A stretch of DNA of 64,000 nt from Clostridium sp. SY8519. Its GTDB lineage: Bacteria > Bacillota > Clostridia > Lachnospirales > Lachnospiraceae. Numbering within the stretch: position 1 is the first letter of the stretch; each line of letters begins with the position of its first letter. Shown piece after piece: positions 25,916-34,632 of the stretch. A model generated the notes under the pieces. That model was not told the origin of the DNA. It saw only the letters and a program-made list of their open reading frames with translations, and did no database searches. The translations under genes were made by a program, and so were the position numbers. The stretch is from NCBI RefSeq assembly GCF_000270305.1, contig NC_015737.1:801501-865500 (forward strand), written 5' to 3'.

Positions 25916-28900
25916 TTGCTATCTTCTACAGCAACTATTCTTAAAGAAGCTCCACACATTTATCAAAATATTGTCTGGTCCTTTGATCAATTCCAATTCA
26001 TTGTAAATAGTATCCTCTCACTGTCAGGCATGATTTATGTAAAAGGCAGGGAAGAATACACAATGATAAAAGGTGTAAAGGGTCCGGAAATCTTTCGGAT
26101 AAAATCAATTTATCCGAAAACACCACTGCCCGAAAGCCCAGTAAAATCAAGGCCTGAAGGGGGTGGTGTAAATTCGGGTATCCCCATGGGGAATACCAGT
26201 TTTACACCAAAATGTTCCATGCTTCCCTCTGGAAAGATCGTTGCCTCCCGCAAACCGTTTCTCCTGCCGTTTGATCAACAGGTAAACAATGGTATTGGCT
26301 CTGATATTGAGTCTTTTCAAGCCATCCAGTCGGATGCCCTTTGTATCAATATCGGTTTCGATACGGAATTTGAGGATGACAGTCGCAACACATCCGGTAC
26401 TCAGGACTGGGAAAAGGACCGCCGTGTCCTTTCTCTTCAGGCGTCTGTACAAATTGGCAGCACTCTGATCCGGTATTTCTTTCTCGTGGATCCGAGATAC
26501 CAGACCGTTACAAAAGACGGCGGTAGGATCCCAATGGCTTACATGCTTTCAGATATATTAAACGATCTTCAGCAGTCATACTTTCCTGATCTTCCGAAGA
26601 TACACCGTAATAACATTCCGAAAAAAACGCTTCCTCGTGATGGATATACTTTTAAACTCGTTGACTATAAGGCTCCTGTCATCAAAGCCATTACAATACC
26701 AATCACTTTGATCTGTCACACAGGAAAAGCTGATATATCTGTCTTTCGCCGTTCTAAATACGATATCAATCTGTATCCGAAACTTGCGGAGATCCAGGGT
26801 GGTTGGTGTACGACGGAGCATTGCTATTTCAGAGCTGGAGCCGATCCCAAAAACGATTATTACTGGATCTGCGACTTAACCGTACGGGATACGCTATCGC
26901 TTACGCCTGCTGAAAACAAGAGCCTTTGTGCTATTGGCAAGGTCATCGGACATCCGAAGGTGGATCTTCCCGAAGGGGCTATTGAGCATATGGCTGACTT
27001 CGCTGTCCATGATCCCTGCTACTACTACGAATATGCGATGAACGACGCCGATCTGGTTGTTGGATTCTGTTCTTCTCTTTTTGGCTGTAACAGGAAACTG
27101 CCTATAACACTCTCATCCGCAGCGGCGTCTTCAATGAAAAAATATATGAAACAGTATTTCGGAGTCGGAAACCAGGCAGAATTCGATCTTATCTACAGGG
27201 GGCTGATGATGTTAGATGAAGGTATTATTCCCTCAAAAGATGATGTACTAAAATTTTTGAAAGCTACACGTTACGTCCCAATCAATGTGGACAGCCGTCT
27301 TTTCAACGAATTCTCGGAAGAAGCTTATACAGGTGGTTTCAACGCTTCCTTCTTTTTAGGATGGATTACTGACAAAACTACCGATTTTGACCTGAAAAAT
27401 GCTTATCCGACTGCAATGGCAAATGTCGTTGATGTGGATTGGACAAAACCTTTACGGGATCTTCCCCGTGAATACTATCTGACCCGGCAGGATGTGACCA
27501 GTCCTCTCATTCCCATGGTGGCCTATGTGGATTTTGAGTTTCCCGAAGATTGTTACTGTCCCGGCATTCCCGTCCCTGCAAGAGGCCTTAAGATCTATCC
27601 CACCACCGGATACAACGTATATGCCTGCGGTGTCGATATCTACCTGGCTCTTCAAATGGGTGCAAAGGTAAAGTGCCACCGAGGTTTCGTTGCCCAGATA
27701 CTTGAACGCGAAGATGGTGCTTCCAGATCTCTCGCTTATGCTGTCAGCCGTCTCGTCCGTGACAGGGCAATTGCCAAGAAGACTTACCCTGACGATCCTC
27801 TGGTAGAAAAATCTCTTAAGACAATGGTCAACAGCTGTTATGGCAAGACTGCTCAGAATGTTAGTCCCAAAACCCGGTATAACGCCAAGAAGATGGGACG
27901 CGTTGATGCTGAACCATCTGCTGTAACAAGTCCGTACCATGCCTGTTATACAACAGCTCTTGTCAGGGCGATGCTCATTGGATGCATCAACCAGCTTCAC
28001 GATATGGGCTATCACGTATACAGTGTGACAACAGATGGATTTATCACAGATGCTCCTGAGGATGTCCTTGTTGGAATTGATGCCTACGGTTTCTCTCGCA
28101 TCTTTCAGGAAGGCAGATACACCCTGAATGGTACCCGTGCCGATATTAAAGAAAATCACGTCTGGGAAGCAAAGCATTACAACGATACTTTTCTTAATAT
28201 CACAACCCGCGGTAATGTAGCGGTCAACGACAAGGGCGTTCTTGCTCATAACTCCTATACGACTGGCGAGGTCAAAGACAGCCGTGCAGACAGGGATGCT
28301 TACCTTATCGCCGTTCTTTCCCGGGAAGGCCGGATAAAATGCAAGACGAAGGTCTGGACAGAGTTTGCTGAGATTGTAGAAAGAAAGCACGATTTCCATG
28401 TTACTGAGATTATACGTGAGCTTTCCATGAATTTTGATTATAAACGCTGCCCCATTGTAAGCACTGCCGTTGATACCCCGGTCCATTACGAAGCGGTAAA
28501 CGGCCAGATTATTGATACCGTCATTGCGGAATTTGACACCCGTCCCTTTAGGGATGTTGAAGAATTCCTGAATTATCGGGACTGCATGAAACACGAAGAC
28601 TGCGTCAAAGTCGTAAAAGACCTGAAACGCGTGAAGGCCAAATCAACGATCGTAACAGATGGGTATCTCGGGAACGATCCCGACTGGACTATCCTCCGCA
28701 GCATCATCATGGGATACAGGAAAAAGATCTATGACATTCCTGCTCTGGATGGTCTCAAAGGAAAAGACAGATATGCCCTGATCAATTCCTGGAATATCTC
28801 CGAAAAGCAGTTTACCAAAGATGACTGGACGAACTGCGGAAGGTCTTCTCTTCAGGCAAAAATGCTTTCCTACGAATACGTAAAAGATACTCTGGCAAGA

Positions 28901-28975
28901 ATTAATGAAATGCCTGTTTCCATTGATAACAGTGAAACAGCTTCATCTATCACAGGAGGTAACCATAATGATTGA
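25916..28975 (+). CDS. Family B DNA polymerase-like protein (possible primer-independent type)
   Basis: The 1019-residue protein carries the ordered motifs of a proofreading family-B polymerase. Exo I is DTE at residues 149-151 (INIGFDTEFEDD). Motif A is D492-LKNAYP. Motif B is K635-TMVNSCYG. Motif C is SVTTDGFITD, with D707 as the only canonical aspartate; the usual first Asp of DTD is Thr. Family-B enzymes use the motif A and C aspartates for metal binding, so the altered motif C is notable. Start is TTG at 25916 behind TAGGAGGG. No initiator or terminal-protein gene was recognised. Pipolins carry primer-independent PolB of similar size; assignment to that branch is inference. Confidence 0.75.
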   Translation: MLSSTATILKEAPHIYQNIVWSFDQFQFIVNSILSLSGMIYVKGREEYTMIKGVKGPEIFRIKSIYPKTPLPESPVKSRPEGGGVNSGIPMGNTSFTPKCSMLPSGKIVASRKPFLLPFDQQVNNGIGSDIESFQAIQSDALCINIGFDTEFEDDSRNTSGTQDWEKDRRVLSLQASVQIGSTLIRYFFLVDPRYQTVTKDGGRIPMAYMLSDILNDLQQSYFPDLPKIHRNNIPKKTLPRDGYTFKLVDYKAPVIKAITIPITLICHTGKADISVFRRSKYDINLYPKLAEIQGGWCTTEHCYFRAGADPKNDYYWICDLTVRDTLSLTPAENKSLCAIGKVIGHPKVDLPEGAIEHMADFAVHDPCYYYEYAMNDADLVVGFCSSLFGCNRKLPITLSSAAASSMKKYMKQYFGVGNQAEFDLIYRGLMMLDEGIIPSKDDVLKFLKATRYVPINVDSRLFNEFSEEAYTGGFNASFFLGWITDKTTDFDLKNAYPTAMANVVDVDWTKPLRDLPREYYLTRQDVTSPLIPMVAYVDFEFPEDCYCPGIPVPARGLKIYPTTGYNVYACGVDIYLALQMGAKVKCHRGFVAQILEREDGASRSLAYAVSRLVRDRAIAKKTYPDDPLVEKSLKTMVNSCYGKTAQNVSPKTRYNAKKMGRVDAEPSAVTSPYHACYTTALVRAMLIGCINQLHDMGYHVYSVTTDGFITDAPEDVLVGIDAYGFSRIFQEGRYTLNGTRADIKENHVWEAKHYNDTFLNITTRGNVAVNDKGVLAHNSYTTGEVKDSRADRDAYLIAVLSREGRIKCKTKVWTEFAEIVERKHDFHVTEIIRELSMNFDYKRCPIVSTAVDTPVHYEAVNGQIIDTVIAEFDTRPFRDVEEFLNYRDCMKHEDCVKVVKDLKRVKAKSTIVTDGYLGNDPDWTILRSIIMGYRKKIYDIPALDGLKGKDRYALINSWNISEKQFTKDDWTNCGRSSLQAKMLSYEYVKDTLARINEMPVSIDNSETASSITGGNHND

Positions 28976-29540
28976 TTTTGATAATAATACAAGTATCACG
29001 TTGTCTTCTAATGAATCCTTTCCGGTGGAAACGGTCTCACCGGAAGAAGTTCCAACCGATCGCAAAACTGTCGGAAAATACAGCCAGGAAGAGTTTCGGT
29101 CTCTTCCTATTAACGTGCAACTGGAGCTTTGCACCAAGTACTTAATCGAGACACCAGCCGATTCCTATGACGCCGATAACATGTTTCAATTCTCCAGGAC
29201 GACACTGAAAAACATGTGTGAGCACGATCTGGGTTTTAAGAAGGTATATATCGCTACTGATGCTTCTTCTGGTTCTGATGGTTCACCAGATGGTGATGTT
29301 CTTTATATCGACTTTGAGCAACGTGAGACCGTTGCCCGCAAGTACAACTTAAGCAAAGACACAGCGGATCTGTTGGACCAGCTGTTGACCGATCGATCCG
29401 GTCGTTCTATCGGAAACCAAGCGAAATCCCGGATCGTTGATGCCCTATTACAAAAAGTAATAAAAGAAAAATTGGACTTAAAGACAGCCGGAAAGTTTTC
29501 TGTTGTCATCAAGCCCTCCGAGCCAAGGCGCCTGCTTTAA
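28968..29540 (+). CDS. Hypothetical protein encoded with the polymerase
   Basis: A 190-residue protein I do not recognise. ATG at 28968 overlaps the last 8 bases of the polymerase gene and has AGGAGGT upstream, so translation is coupled. The N-terminal third is acidic and Ser/Thr-rich. The middle (FQFSRTTLKNMCEHDLGFKK) and end (GRSIGNQAKSRIVDALLQKV) look helical, and the C-terminal third could be a small DNA-binding helix bundle. No transmembrane segment or known catalytic motif is visible. The overlap suggests a partner or regulator of the polymerase. Confidence 0.7.
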   Translation: MIDFDNNTSITLSSNESFPVETVSPEEVPTDRKTVGKYSQEEFRSLPINVQLELCTKYLIETPADSYDADNMFQFSRTTLKNMCEHDLGFKKVYIATDASSGSDGSPDGDVLYIDFEQRETVARKYNLSKDTADLLDQLLTDRSGRSIGNQAKSRIVDALLQKVIKEKLDLKTAGKFSVVIKPSEPRRLL

Positions 29541-29680
29541 GTCTGGTACTCGGATCAATAATTGTGTTTGTTCTCCTATTTTAATAACGAAGAAACCCGG
29601 TTATTGATCCCTCGGAAAGAACAACTGACCTATTTATTGTATTGCCAGAATGTTTAAAAGTTTTGTCTGTTGTTCCTTCC

Positions 29681-29773
29681 GTTGTACCGTACAACAACAT
29701 TTGTTGTACCAGTGTCTGGTCTAAACAATTTGTTGTTTATCTCCTCCACTGGTCGAAAAGTTATATTTGTTGT
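29681..29773. repeat. ATTTGTTGT repeat cluster in the non-coding region before mobC
   Basis: Three exact copies of ATTTGTTGT (29699-29707, 29728-29736, 29765-29773) follow a perfect palindrome, GTTGTAC-C-GTACAAC, at 29681-29695. Two copies run on into TACC or CCGGTAC-like sequence. The arrangement resembles iterons or an operator array next to replication or mobilization genes. It lies in a 751-base gap (29541-30291) with no convincing gene. Confidence 0.55.
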
Positions 29774-29972
29774 CCGGTACATTTGTCCAACAGCTCCTGC
29801 TCTTGTCTCCCGTGCTTATACAAAAGCTGACGCTTTTCTCCAAGCACACGAGCCAACAGCCGTTCCTGTTGTCCAAGCCGTTCGCCAGCAGTGGCTTCAC
29901 GGCAAAACCATGCAGAGCCCATCCCGGGACGCCGAAGCTCCTAAGCCCGGTCTGTTCTCTACAGCAAGCTAC

Positions 29973-30085
29973 CGATAGTGGATAGCCTTCGGCTCTCCCC
30001 TATCGTACACTCACAGCCTTTCAGGCTGTTCGCTTAGCTTGCAAGGGCTCTGCCCCTTGACCCCGGCGGAGGGCTCCCGCCTCCG
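29973..30085 (+). other. Probable oriT region: four hairpins upstream of mobC
   Basis: Successive inverted repeats: CGATAG/CTATCG (29973-29978, 30000-30005), ACAGCCT/AGGCTGT (30013-30019, 30023-30029), CAAGGG/CCCTTG (30042-30047, 30054-30059) and CGGAGG/CCTCCG (30067-30072, 30080-30085). Hairpins directly upstream of mobC/mobA are the normal place for an origin of transfer. No nic consensus was matched with certainty. CCCTGCACCCCG also occurs twice further on (about 30,179 and 30,247). Confidence 0.5.
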
Positions 30086-30291
30086 ACACCTCCGGGCACA
30101 TGATTTCGATCAGTCAGTTTCAAAGACGTCCCCCGGACCTCTTCTCGCTTCCCGATCTTGTCATTAGGGACCTCCGGCCCCTGCACCCCGGGCCGCTCCC
30201 GGCAAAAGATCCACCGTATCTTTTCTCCGGATCGCTTGGGGACACCCCTGCACCCCGTTTCATTTTCACAATTTCTGAAAGGAGAACCAAC

Positions 30292-30663
30292 GTGAGAAAA
30301 AGAAATTGTTCCCTTCTCCTCCGCGCCACACCAGCTGAGAGAGACACCATAAAACAAAAAGCTGTGGATGCCGGTATATCGCTACAGCAATATATGCTGC
30401 AGTCCTCTCTGTATGGAAAATCCCCATCCGCGGAGGAAATAGAAGAATTAAAAACATTGTCGAAAATCCTGGCAGATTATGATCTCCAGTTAAAGGGGAT
30501 CGGCACAAATATAAATCAAACAGCCTATGTCGCCAATTGCAGCGGTAAAACGCCTGACGCGGAAGAACTAACACGTCTGGGCGTGGAAGTACAAAATATC
30601 CGAAAGGAGTGTGGCAAATTATGGCTATTACTAAGATCATTACTGGCCGGCAAGGTGCGATGA
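30292..30663 (+). CDS. mobC: MobC-like relaxosome protein
   Basis: A 123-residue protein starting with GTG at 30292 behind GGAGAACC. The N-terminus RKRNCSLLLRATPAERDTIKQKA plus ISLQQYMLQSSLYG fits a MobC/ribbon-helix-helix-type accessory protein that binds oriT and helps the relaxase. The conserved LKGIGTNINQTAYVAN motif is typical of MobC. An open frame extends upstream through the hairpin region but lacks a ribosome site. It overlaps the mobA start by 43 bases, so the two are co-translated. Confidence 0.85.
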   Translation: MRKRNCSLLLRATPAERDTIKQKAVDAGISLQQYMLQSSLYGKSPSAEEIEELKTLSKILADYDLQLKGIGTNINQTAYVANCSGKTPDAEELTRLGVEVQNIRKECGKLWLLLRSLLAGKVR

Positions 30664-31754
30664 AAACCCACGGCTCTCTTCGCAATTGTATCAGGTACGT
30701 TAGCCGACCGGATAAAGTCAAGGATCATTATATTGCAATGACCGGACCTGCCCCCGAAGTTCTTACAGAGGATTCTGTCTACAGATCATTCCTTGCTGAA
30801 AAGAAGATGTGGGAAAAAGATAGTGGGAGAATGTACCGCCATACCGTCCTCAGCTTCCATCGAGACGAACCAATCACACCGGAAACCGCTTTTGAAATCG
30901 GAAAGGTCTGGGCGGAAGAAGCATATCCCGGCTTTCAAACACTGGTAAGCGTCCATCAGGATAAGGAACACACACACATCCATCTGGTCACGAACTCTGT
31001 CTCCTATATCGACGGGCTCAAACTAAGCCAGAGCAAAGCTGATCTATACAAGATGCGGAATTTAACGGACCGCCTCTGCAAAGAACACAACTTATCCATT
31101 ACCCGCAAGGGGCATCACTTCGATGGCCGTGAAATAGAACGTGGAGAGATCCACAGCTACAACAAGGACGCTTATAACCTGATTGCCCACAATCCGGGGA
31201 AGAGCTACCTGGTCAGCTGCGCACAGACCGCTATGGCTTCCCTGGAAGGCTGCACCAGTCGGGAAGAATACTGTACGCGGATGCAGGAACAGGGGTGGAC
31301 TGTAAACTGGTCCGACAAACGTAAATATATTACCTACCAGGATCAGGACGGGCACAAAGTGCGTGACCGCAAAATCAATAAAACTTTTAATCTGGACGTC
31401 GGAAAGGAGGGGTTAAGTCATGAATTTGAACGAAATTGTGAACTCCAGCGCGCCGAGCAACGAGTCGAAGACGCCGAACTCGAACGATATTATGAGAGAC
31501 TCGAAGCTGAAGAATTTGATCAGGAAGCAGGACGAGACTATTCAGGTTCTTCAGAAAGAGATCAAAGATCTGAGAAATCAAAAACAGCAACAATCATCCG
31601 AAATTCAGATGCTGCAGAACAAAGTGCAGAGTCAGAGCGACAAGATCGTGAAGCTGAACGAATCCGACAAGATTTTGAAAGACAACGAGCTGCTGAAGAA
31701 GCAGAACGAAAAGCTAAAGCAAGAAGCAGAGACCGCTCGGAACGAAGCAGATAG
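30621..31754 (+). CDS. mobA: MobA-type relaxase
   Basis: A relaxase of about 377 residues that should nick oriT and pilot the strand during mobilization. The N-terminal half shows MAITKIITGRQGAMKTHGSL, RHTVLSFHRDEPITPETA and the metal-binding histidine triad in KEHTHIHLVTNSV. The C-terminal part (beyond about 270) is a Glu/Arg-rich coiled region ending in KARSRDRSERSR. ATG 30621 has AAGGAG upstream; a Met four codons earlier lacks one. The tail is encoded in sequence that also encodes the start of mobB in another frame. Confidence 0.88.
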   Translation: MAITKIITGRQGAMKTHGSLRNCIRYVSRPDKVKDHYIAMTGPAPEVLTEDSVYRSFLAEKKMWEKDSGRMYRHTVLSFHRDEPITPETAFEIGKVWAEEAYPGFQTLVSVHQDKEHTHIHLVTNSVSYIDGLKLSQSKADLYKMRNLTDRLCKEHNLSITRKGHHFDGREIERGEIHSYNKDAYNLIAHNPGKSYLVSCAQTAMASLEGCTSREEYCTRMQEQGWTVNWSDKRKYITYQDQDGHKVRDRKINKTFNLDVGKEGLSHEFERNCELQRAEQRVEDAELERYYERLEAEEFDQEAGRDYSGSSERDQRSEKSKTATIIRNSDAAEQSAESERQDREAERIRQDFERQRAAEEAERKAKARSRDRSERSR

Positions 31755-32412
31755 TACGCAGCAATGGTATTATTCCAAGGCTCGTGCTTTAACAGAAAAA
31801 GAAAATACTGTGGAACGGTTAAAACGGGAGCAGGAATACGAAATCCTGCGTCATGCGCAGGAGATCGCCGACCGGCAGGTTTTCCAGATCAAAGACGAGC
31901 TGGAATCCGAGCACCAAAAAGCACTGCGTGAATTCAAGGAAAAGGCAGCTTCCCTCAAAGAGGAAAATGACGAGACAGTGAAGTCTGCATCTTTTATTCT
32001 TGTAACGGCTGTACTGGCTATTATCACCGCCATATTCGTGTCAGATACAATGATTGCTGATATTATTACCGCTTGCAAAATACTCTTCCACCCTGTCTTA
32101 GTGACCGGATATAAAGCCTTGATGGAAATTTCAGGTGTCCGAAATATTGTACTCTTTGCGCTGTCTGCTGGATTGTATATTGTTGTAATCAGTTTCTTGT
32201 ATGAATTCTTTAAGCAAAATATCGAGCTCTTTAAGCCATACTTTGACGATGTGACACTGTTTCTGACCACGGCGTTTTTTCTCTTGTCTGAGTTGATCAT
32301 GACAACCTTCCACTTCGCTAATATCATCGGCATTTGGGCACTGGCCTGTGCCGTCTATCTCACGCTCCGGATCATTATCACGGAACGGAAAAAGAAGAAA
32401 CAATCATATTAA
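31420..32412 (+). CDS. MobB-like coiled-coil membrane protein, overlapping mobA
   Basis: The 330-residue protein has a long coiled coil (about residues 25-190; LQKEIKDLRNQKQQQSSEIQ and similar heptads). About four hydrophobic segments follow (ASFILVTAVLAIITAIF, IVLFALSAGLYIVVISF, LFLTTAFFLLSELIMTTF, IIGIWALACAVYLTLRI). ATG 31420 has GGAAAGGAGGGG upstream. Its first 335 bases overlap the end of mobA in another frame, as mobA/mobB genes of small mobilizable plasmids do. A role in docking the relaxosome to a helper secretion system is likely but not shown. Confidence 0.8.
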   Translation: MNLNEIVNSSAPSNESKTPNSNDIMRDSKLKNLIRKQDETIQVLQKEIKDLRNQKQQQSSEIQMLQNKVQSQSDKIVKLNESDKILKDNELLKKQNEKLKQEAETARNEADSTQQWYYSKARALTEKENTVERLKREQEYEILRHAQEIADRQVFQIKDELESEHQKALREFKEKAASLKEENDETVKSASFILVTAVLAIITAIFVSDTMIADIITACKILFHPVLVTGYKALMEISGVRNIVLFALSAGLYIVVISFLYEFFKQNIELFKPYFDDVTLFLTTAFFLLSELIMTTFHFANIIGIWALACAVYLTLRIIITERKKKKQSY

Positions 32413-32448
32413 TTAAGAATATACGATGTACAACAAAAGGAGACGAAT

Positions 32449-32637
32449 ATGACAAAAACAAAGATGAATGTTATTATCGCGGCGAAAGAAGAGCTGGCAG
32501 AAGTTGAAGCACAGCTGGCATATGCCGACAGCCTGCCTGACAGTATCTTTAAACAGCGATACCATCAGCAGCTGCAGATTATAAGAAACAAATTAACGAA
32601 TACCATTTCAAAGTGCCAGAGATCTGACCCGGCTTAA
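32449..32637 (+). CDS. Small hypothetical protein after mobB
   Basis: A 62-residue, mostly helical protein (AAKEELAEVEAQLAYADSL, FKQRYHQQLQIIRNKLTN) behind a good AAAGGAGA site. No known domain. It is the last gene of the mob run, 36 bases after mobB, and ends just before an IS256-family insertion. Confidence 0.6.
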   Translation: MTKTKMNVIIAAKEELAEVEAQLAYADSLPDSIFKQRYHQQLQIIRNKLTNTISKCQRSDPA

Positions 32638-32654
32638 TCGGGCGTGTGAATAAT

Positions 32655-34135
32655 TCTCTGTAAATAAGATTTTCTATGATAATTATTGAGGGCTGGACGG
32701 CAGAACCTGCTGTTCAGCCCTTGGTTACTATCTAACAGAAATCCACAGGCATGTCAAGGGCACCCGACTCCGTCAGGCGTGCATTTCAACCTTTACCTGC
32801 CAACGGATTTTTGTTATTCAGGCATCCGTTCCGGATACATGATCGATAATTCTCCGCGGACTCTGCCCCAGTTCCGGATCGGCATCGTCCATTTTTTGCA
32901 TATTTCGAAGGATGATAAATATAAAGCTTTTAGCAAGGCTTGGGAACTCGGGAAAACGCTGCGCTGCCGGTTCAGTCGGCGGAACGACGAATTTAAGGAT
33001 TCGATCGCATTTGTCGTATAGAAAGCCATCCGCACGTCTTTCGAAAATTTAAAAATAGGCGAAATCGCATCCCAGTTTTCATGCCAGCGGTTCATGGCAT
33101 GGGGATACTGACCGGACCATTTTTCTGTTACGCGGTCAACCTGCTCCAGCGCGGCCTTTTCATCCGCAGCTGTATAAATCGTCTTTAGGTCCTTGGCAAA
33201 TGCTTTCATGTCCTTGTTCGCGACATATTTCAACGTATTACGCACCATATGGACAATACAGCGCTGCTGTTCTGTTTGAGGAAAGGCAGTGCTGATGGCA
33301 TCCTTAATTCCCGTCAGACCATCGGAACAAAGGATCAAGATATCCTGTATCCCACGGTTTTTTAAGCTATTTAATACACTCAGCCAGTATTTGCTGCTTT
33401 CATTTTCGCCAATCACAATCGTTAGGATTTCTTTTTTGCCTTCATCATTGATTCCCAAGACAACATAGGCAGCAAGTTTTCGTATCACGCCGTCATCACG
33501 AACAGAAAAATGAACCGCATCAATAAAAACGATCGGATATACTGCGGAGAGCGGCCGGTTCTGCCATTCTTCAATTTTGGGCAGCAACTTGTCGGTAATA
33601 TCAGAGACCATGCCTTCACTCACCTCGAAGCCATAAATGTCTTCGATCGTATCCGAAATCTGACGTGTGGACATTCCCTTTGCGTACATGGATATGATTT
33701 TTTCATCGATTGACGAAATATCTTTTTTACGTTTCGGAAGGACTTTAGGGGAAAAGGTGCTTTGCCGGTCCTGTGGGACATCTACCTCAAACTCACCATA
33801 TTTACTGCGGACGCCTTTGGACTTTGTTCCGTTTCGATAATTTGGTTCGGAAGAACGCTCATACTTTTCGTAGCCAAGGTGGTTGTCCATTTCAGCTTCC
33901 AGCATTTCCTGGATCGTTCCGGACAGCAGATCTTTCAGGGCGTCCTGAATATCATCCGCTGTTTCGATATCGTACTCTTCAAACAGTCCCTGGATGATAT
34001 TTCTTTTGTTTTCTGTCATGGGTTTCGGTTTGTAGACATTTCGCTTTTTGTTTGCCATAATCAAAGGCCTCCTATAAATTTGATTTTATCATAGAAGACC
34101 TGGATAATACGATTAAGTATTCATTTTTACAGAGA
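32655..34135 (-). mobile_element. IS256-family insertion sequence
   Basis: One transposase gene is flanked by inverted ends TCTCTGTAAA (32655-32664) and TTTACAGAGA (34126-34135). TGAA-AT-rich bases outside also pair imperfectly, so the true ends may lie up to 8 bases further out. A second shared motif, TTCTATGATAA, sits inside both ends at different distances. No target duplication was recognised. Confidence 0.75.
32814..34058 (-). CDS. IS256 family transposase
   Basis: About 414 residues from the ATG at 34058 (GGAGG upstream; a TTG two codons earlier is less likely). The family shows LEAEMDNHLGYEKYER, NYRNGTKSKGVRSKYGEFEVDVPQDR and the DDE core: FIDAVHFSVRDDG (first Asp), LILCSDGLTGIKDAI (second Asp), and the NAIESLNSSFRRLNRQR segment with the Glu. 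The C-terminus is complete, so it appears intact. It lies antisense to the mob genes and separates them from the resolvase/restriction block. Confidence 0.93.
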   Translation of the reverse strand: MANKKRNVYKPKPMTENKRNIIQGLFEEYDIETADDIQDALKDLLSGTIQEMLEAEMDNHLGYEKYERSSEPNYRNGTKSKGVRSKYGEFEVDVPQDRQSTFSPKVLPKRKKDISSIDEKIISMYAKGMSTRQISDTIEDIYGFEVSEGMVSDITDKLLPKIEEWQNRPLSAVYPIVFIDAVHFSVRDDGVIRKLAAYVVLGINDEGKKEILTIVIGENESSKYWLSVLNSLKNRGIQDILILCSDGLTGIKDAISTAFPQTEQQRCIVHMVRNTLKYVANKDMKAFAKDLKTIYTAADEKAALEQVDRVTEKWSGQYPHAMNRWHENWDAISPIFKFSKDVRMAFYTTNAIESLNSSFRRLNRQRSVFPSSQALLKALYLSSFEICKKWTMPIRNWGRVRGELSIMYPERMPE

Positions 34136-34171
34136 TTATTTCATAGGCTCGCTTAACCACCGGGTCTTTTC

Positions 34172-34432
34172 TTATGCTTCCGTCTCGGAAAGCCTCTGAA
34201 ACTCCAGCATATCACGCATCATATCCCGCTTTCCCAGCATATAGGCTGCTTCCTCCGATGCCTGCCACTGATCGTACAGATGGTTCAGAATGAGCTGATA
34301 TTTCTCCCGCTGTTTCTCCGAAAGACCAGAAACAAACGATGCTTCCATTTCGCTGTACTTGCTATTTTTCTTCTTTGCCCTGGATGGCAAATAAGGATGC
34401 ATGTCTGGATATAAGGTTTGAAAATTAGACAT
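34172..34432 (-). CDS. Small hypothetical protein downstream of the resolvase
   Basis: An 86-residue, helical, charged protein (YSEMEASFVSGLSEKQREKY, YMLGKRDMMRDMLEFQRL). ATG at 34432 has GGAGAA upstream. It resembles small DUF6809-like proteins frequent in firmicute mobile elements, though that match is tentative. It follows the resolvase gene in the same direction after a 200-base gap in which nothing else is seen. Confidence 0.6.
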   Translation of the reverse strand: MSNFQTLYPDMHPYLPSRAKKKNSKYSEMEASFVSGLSEKQREKYQLILNHLYDQWQASEEAAYMLGKRDMMRDMLEFQRLSETEA

Positions 34433-34632
34433 AATAAAATTCTCCGTTCATTGATGTCTGTACTGTATCGCAAAACAGAGGATTTTGGTATGTGCAAGTG
34501 TAACGAAATTCCGGTACGCGTTCTGATTCGGAGTCGTTCCTTTATGGAAACGGAGACAGCCCGACATCGCTTGTTTTCAGCGTTTCTACAATGTTCTTAT
34601 CGTATCGGCAATTTTCACAAACCGAATAAAAA

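Noticed and set aside
27452..28594. A 380-codon minus-strand frame inside the polymerase gene
   Set aside because: Antisense to the conserved polymerase motifs, with no start site or recognisable domain.
32647..34143. Target-site duplication around the IS256 copy
   Set aside because: Flanking bases TGAATAAT and TTATTTCA are inversely related, not direct repeats, so they are more likely part of the inverted ends.
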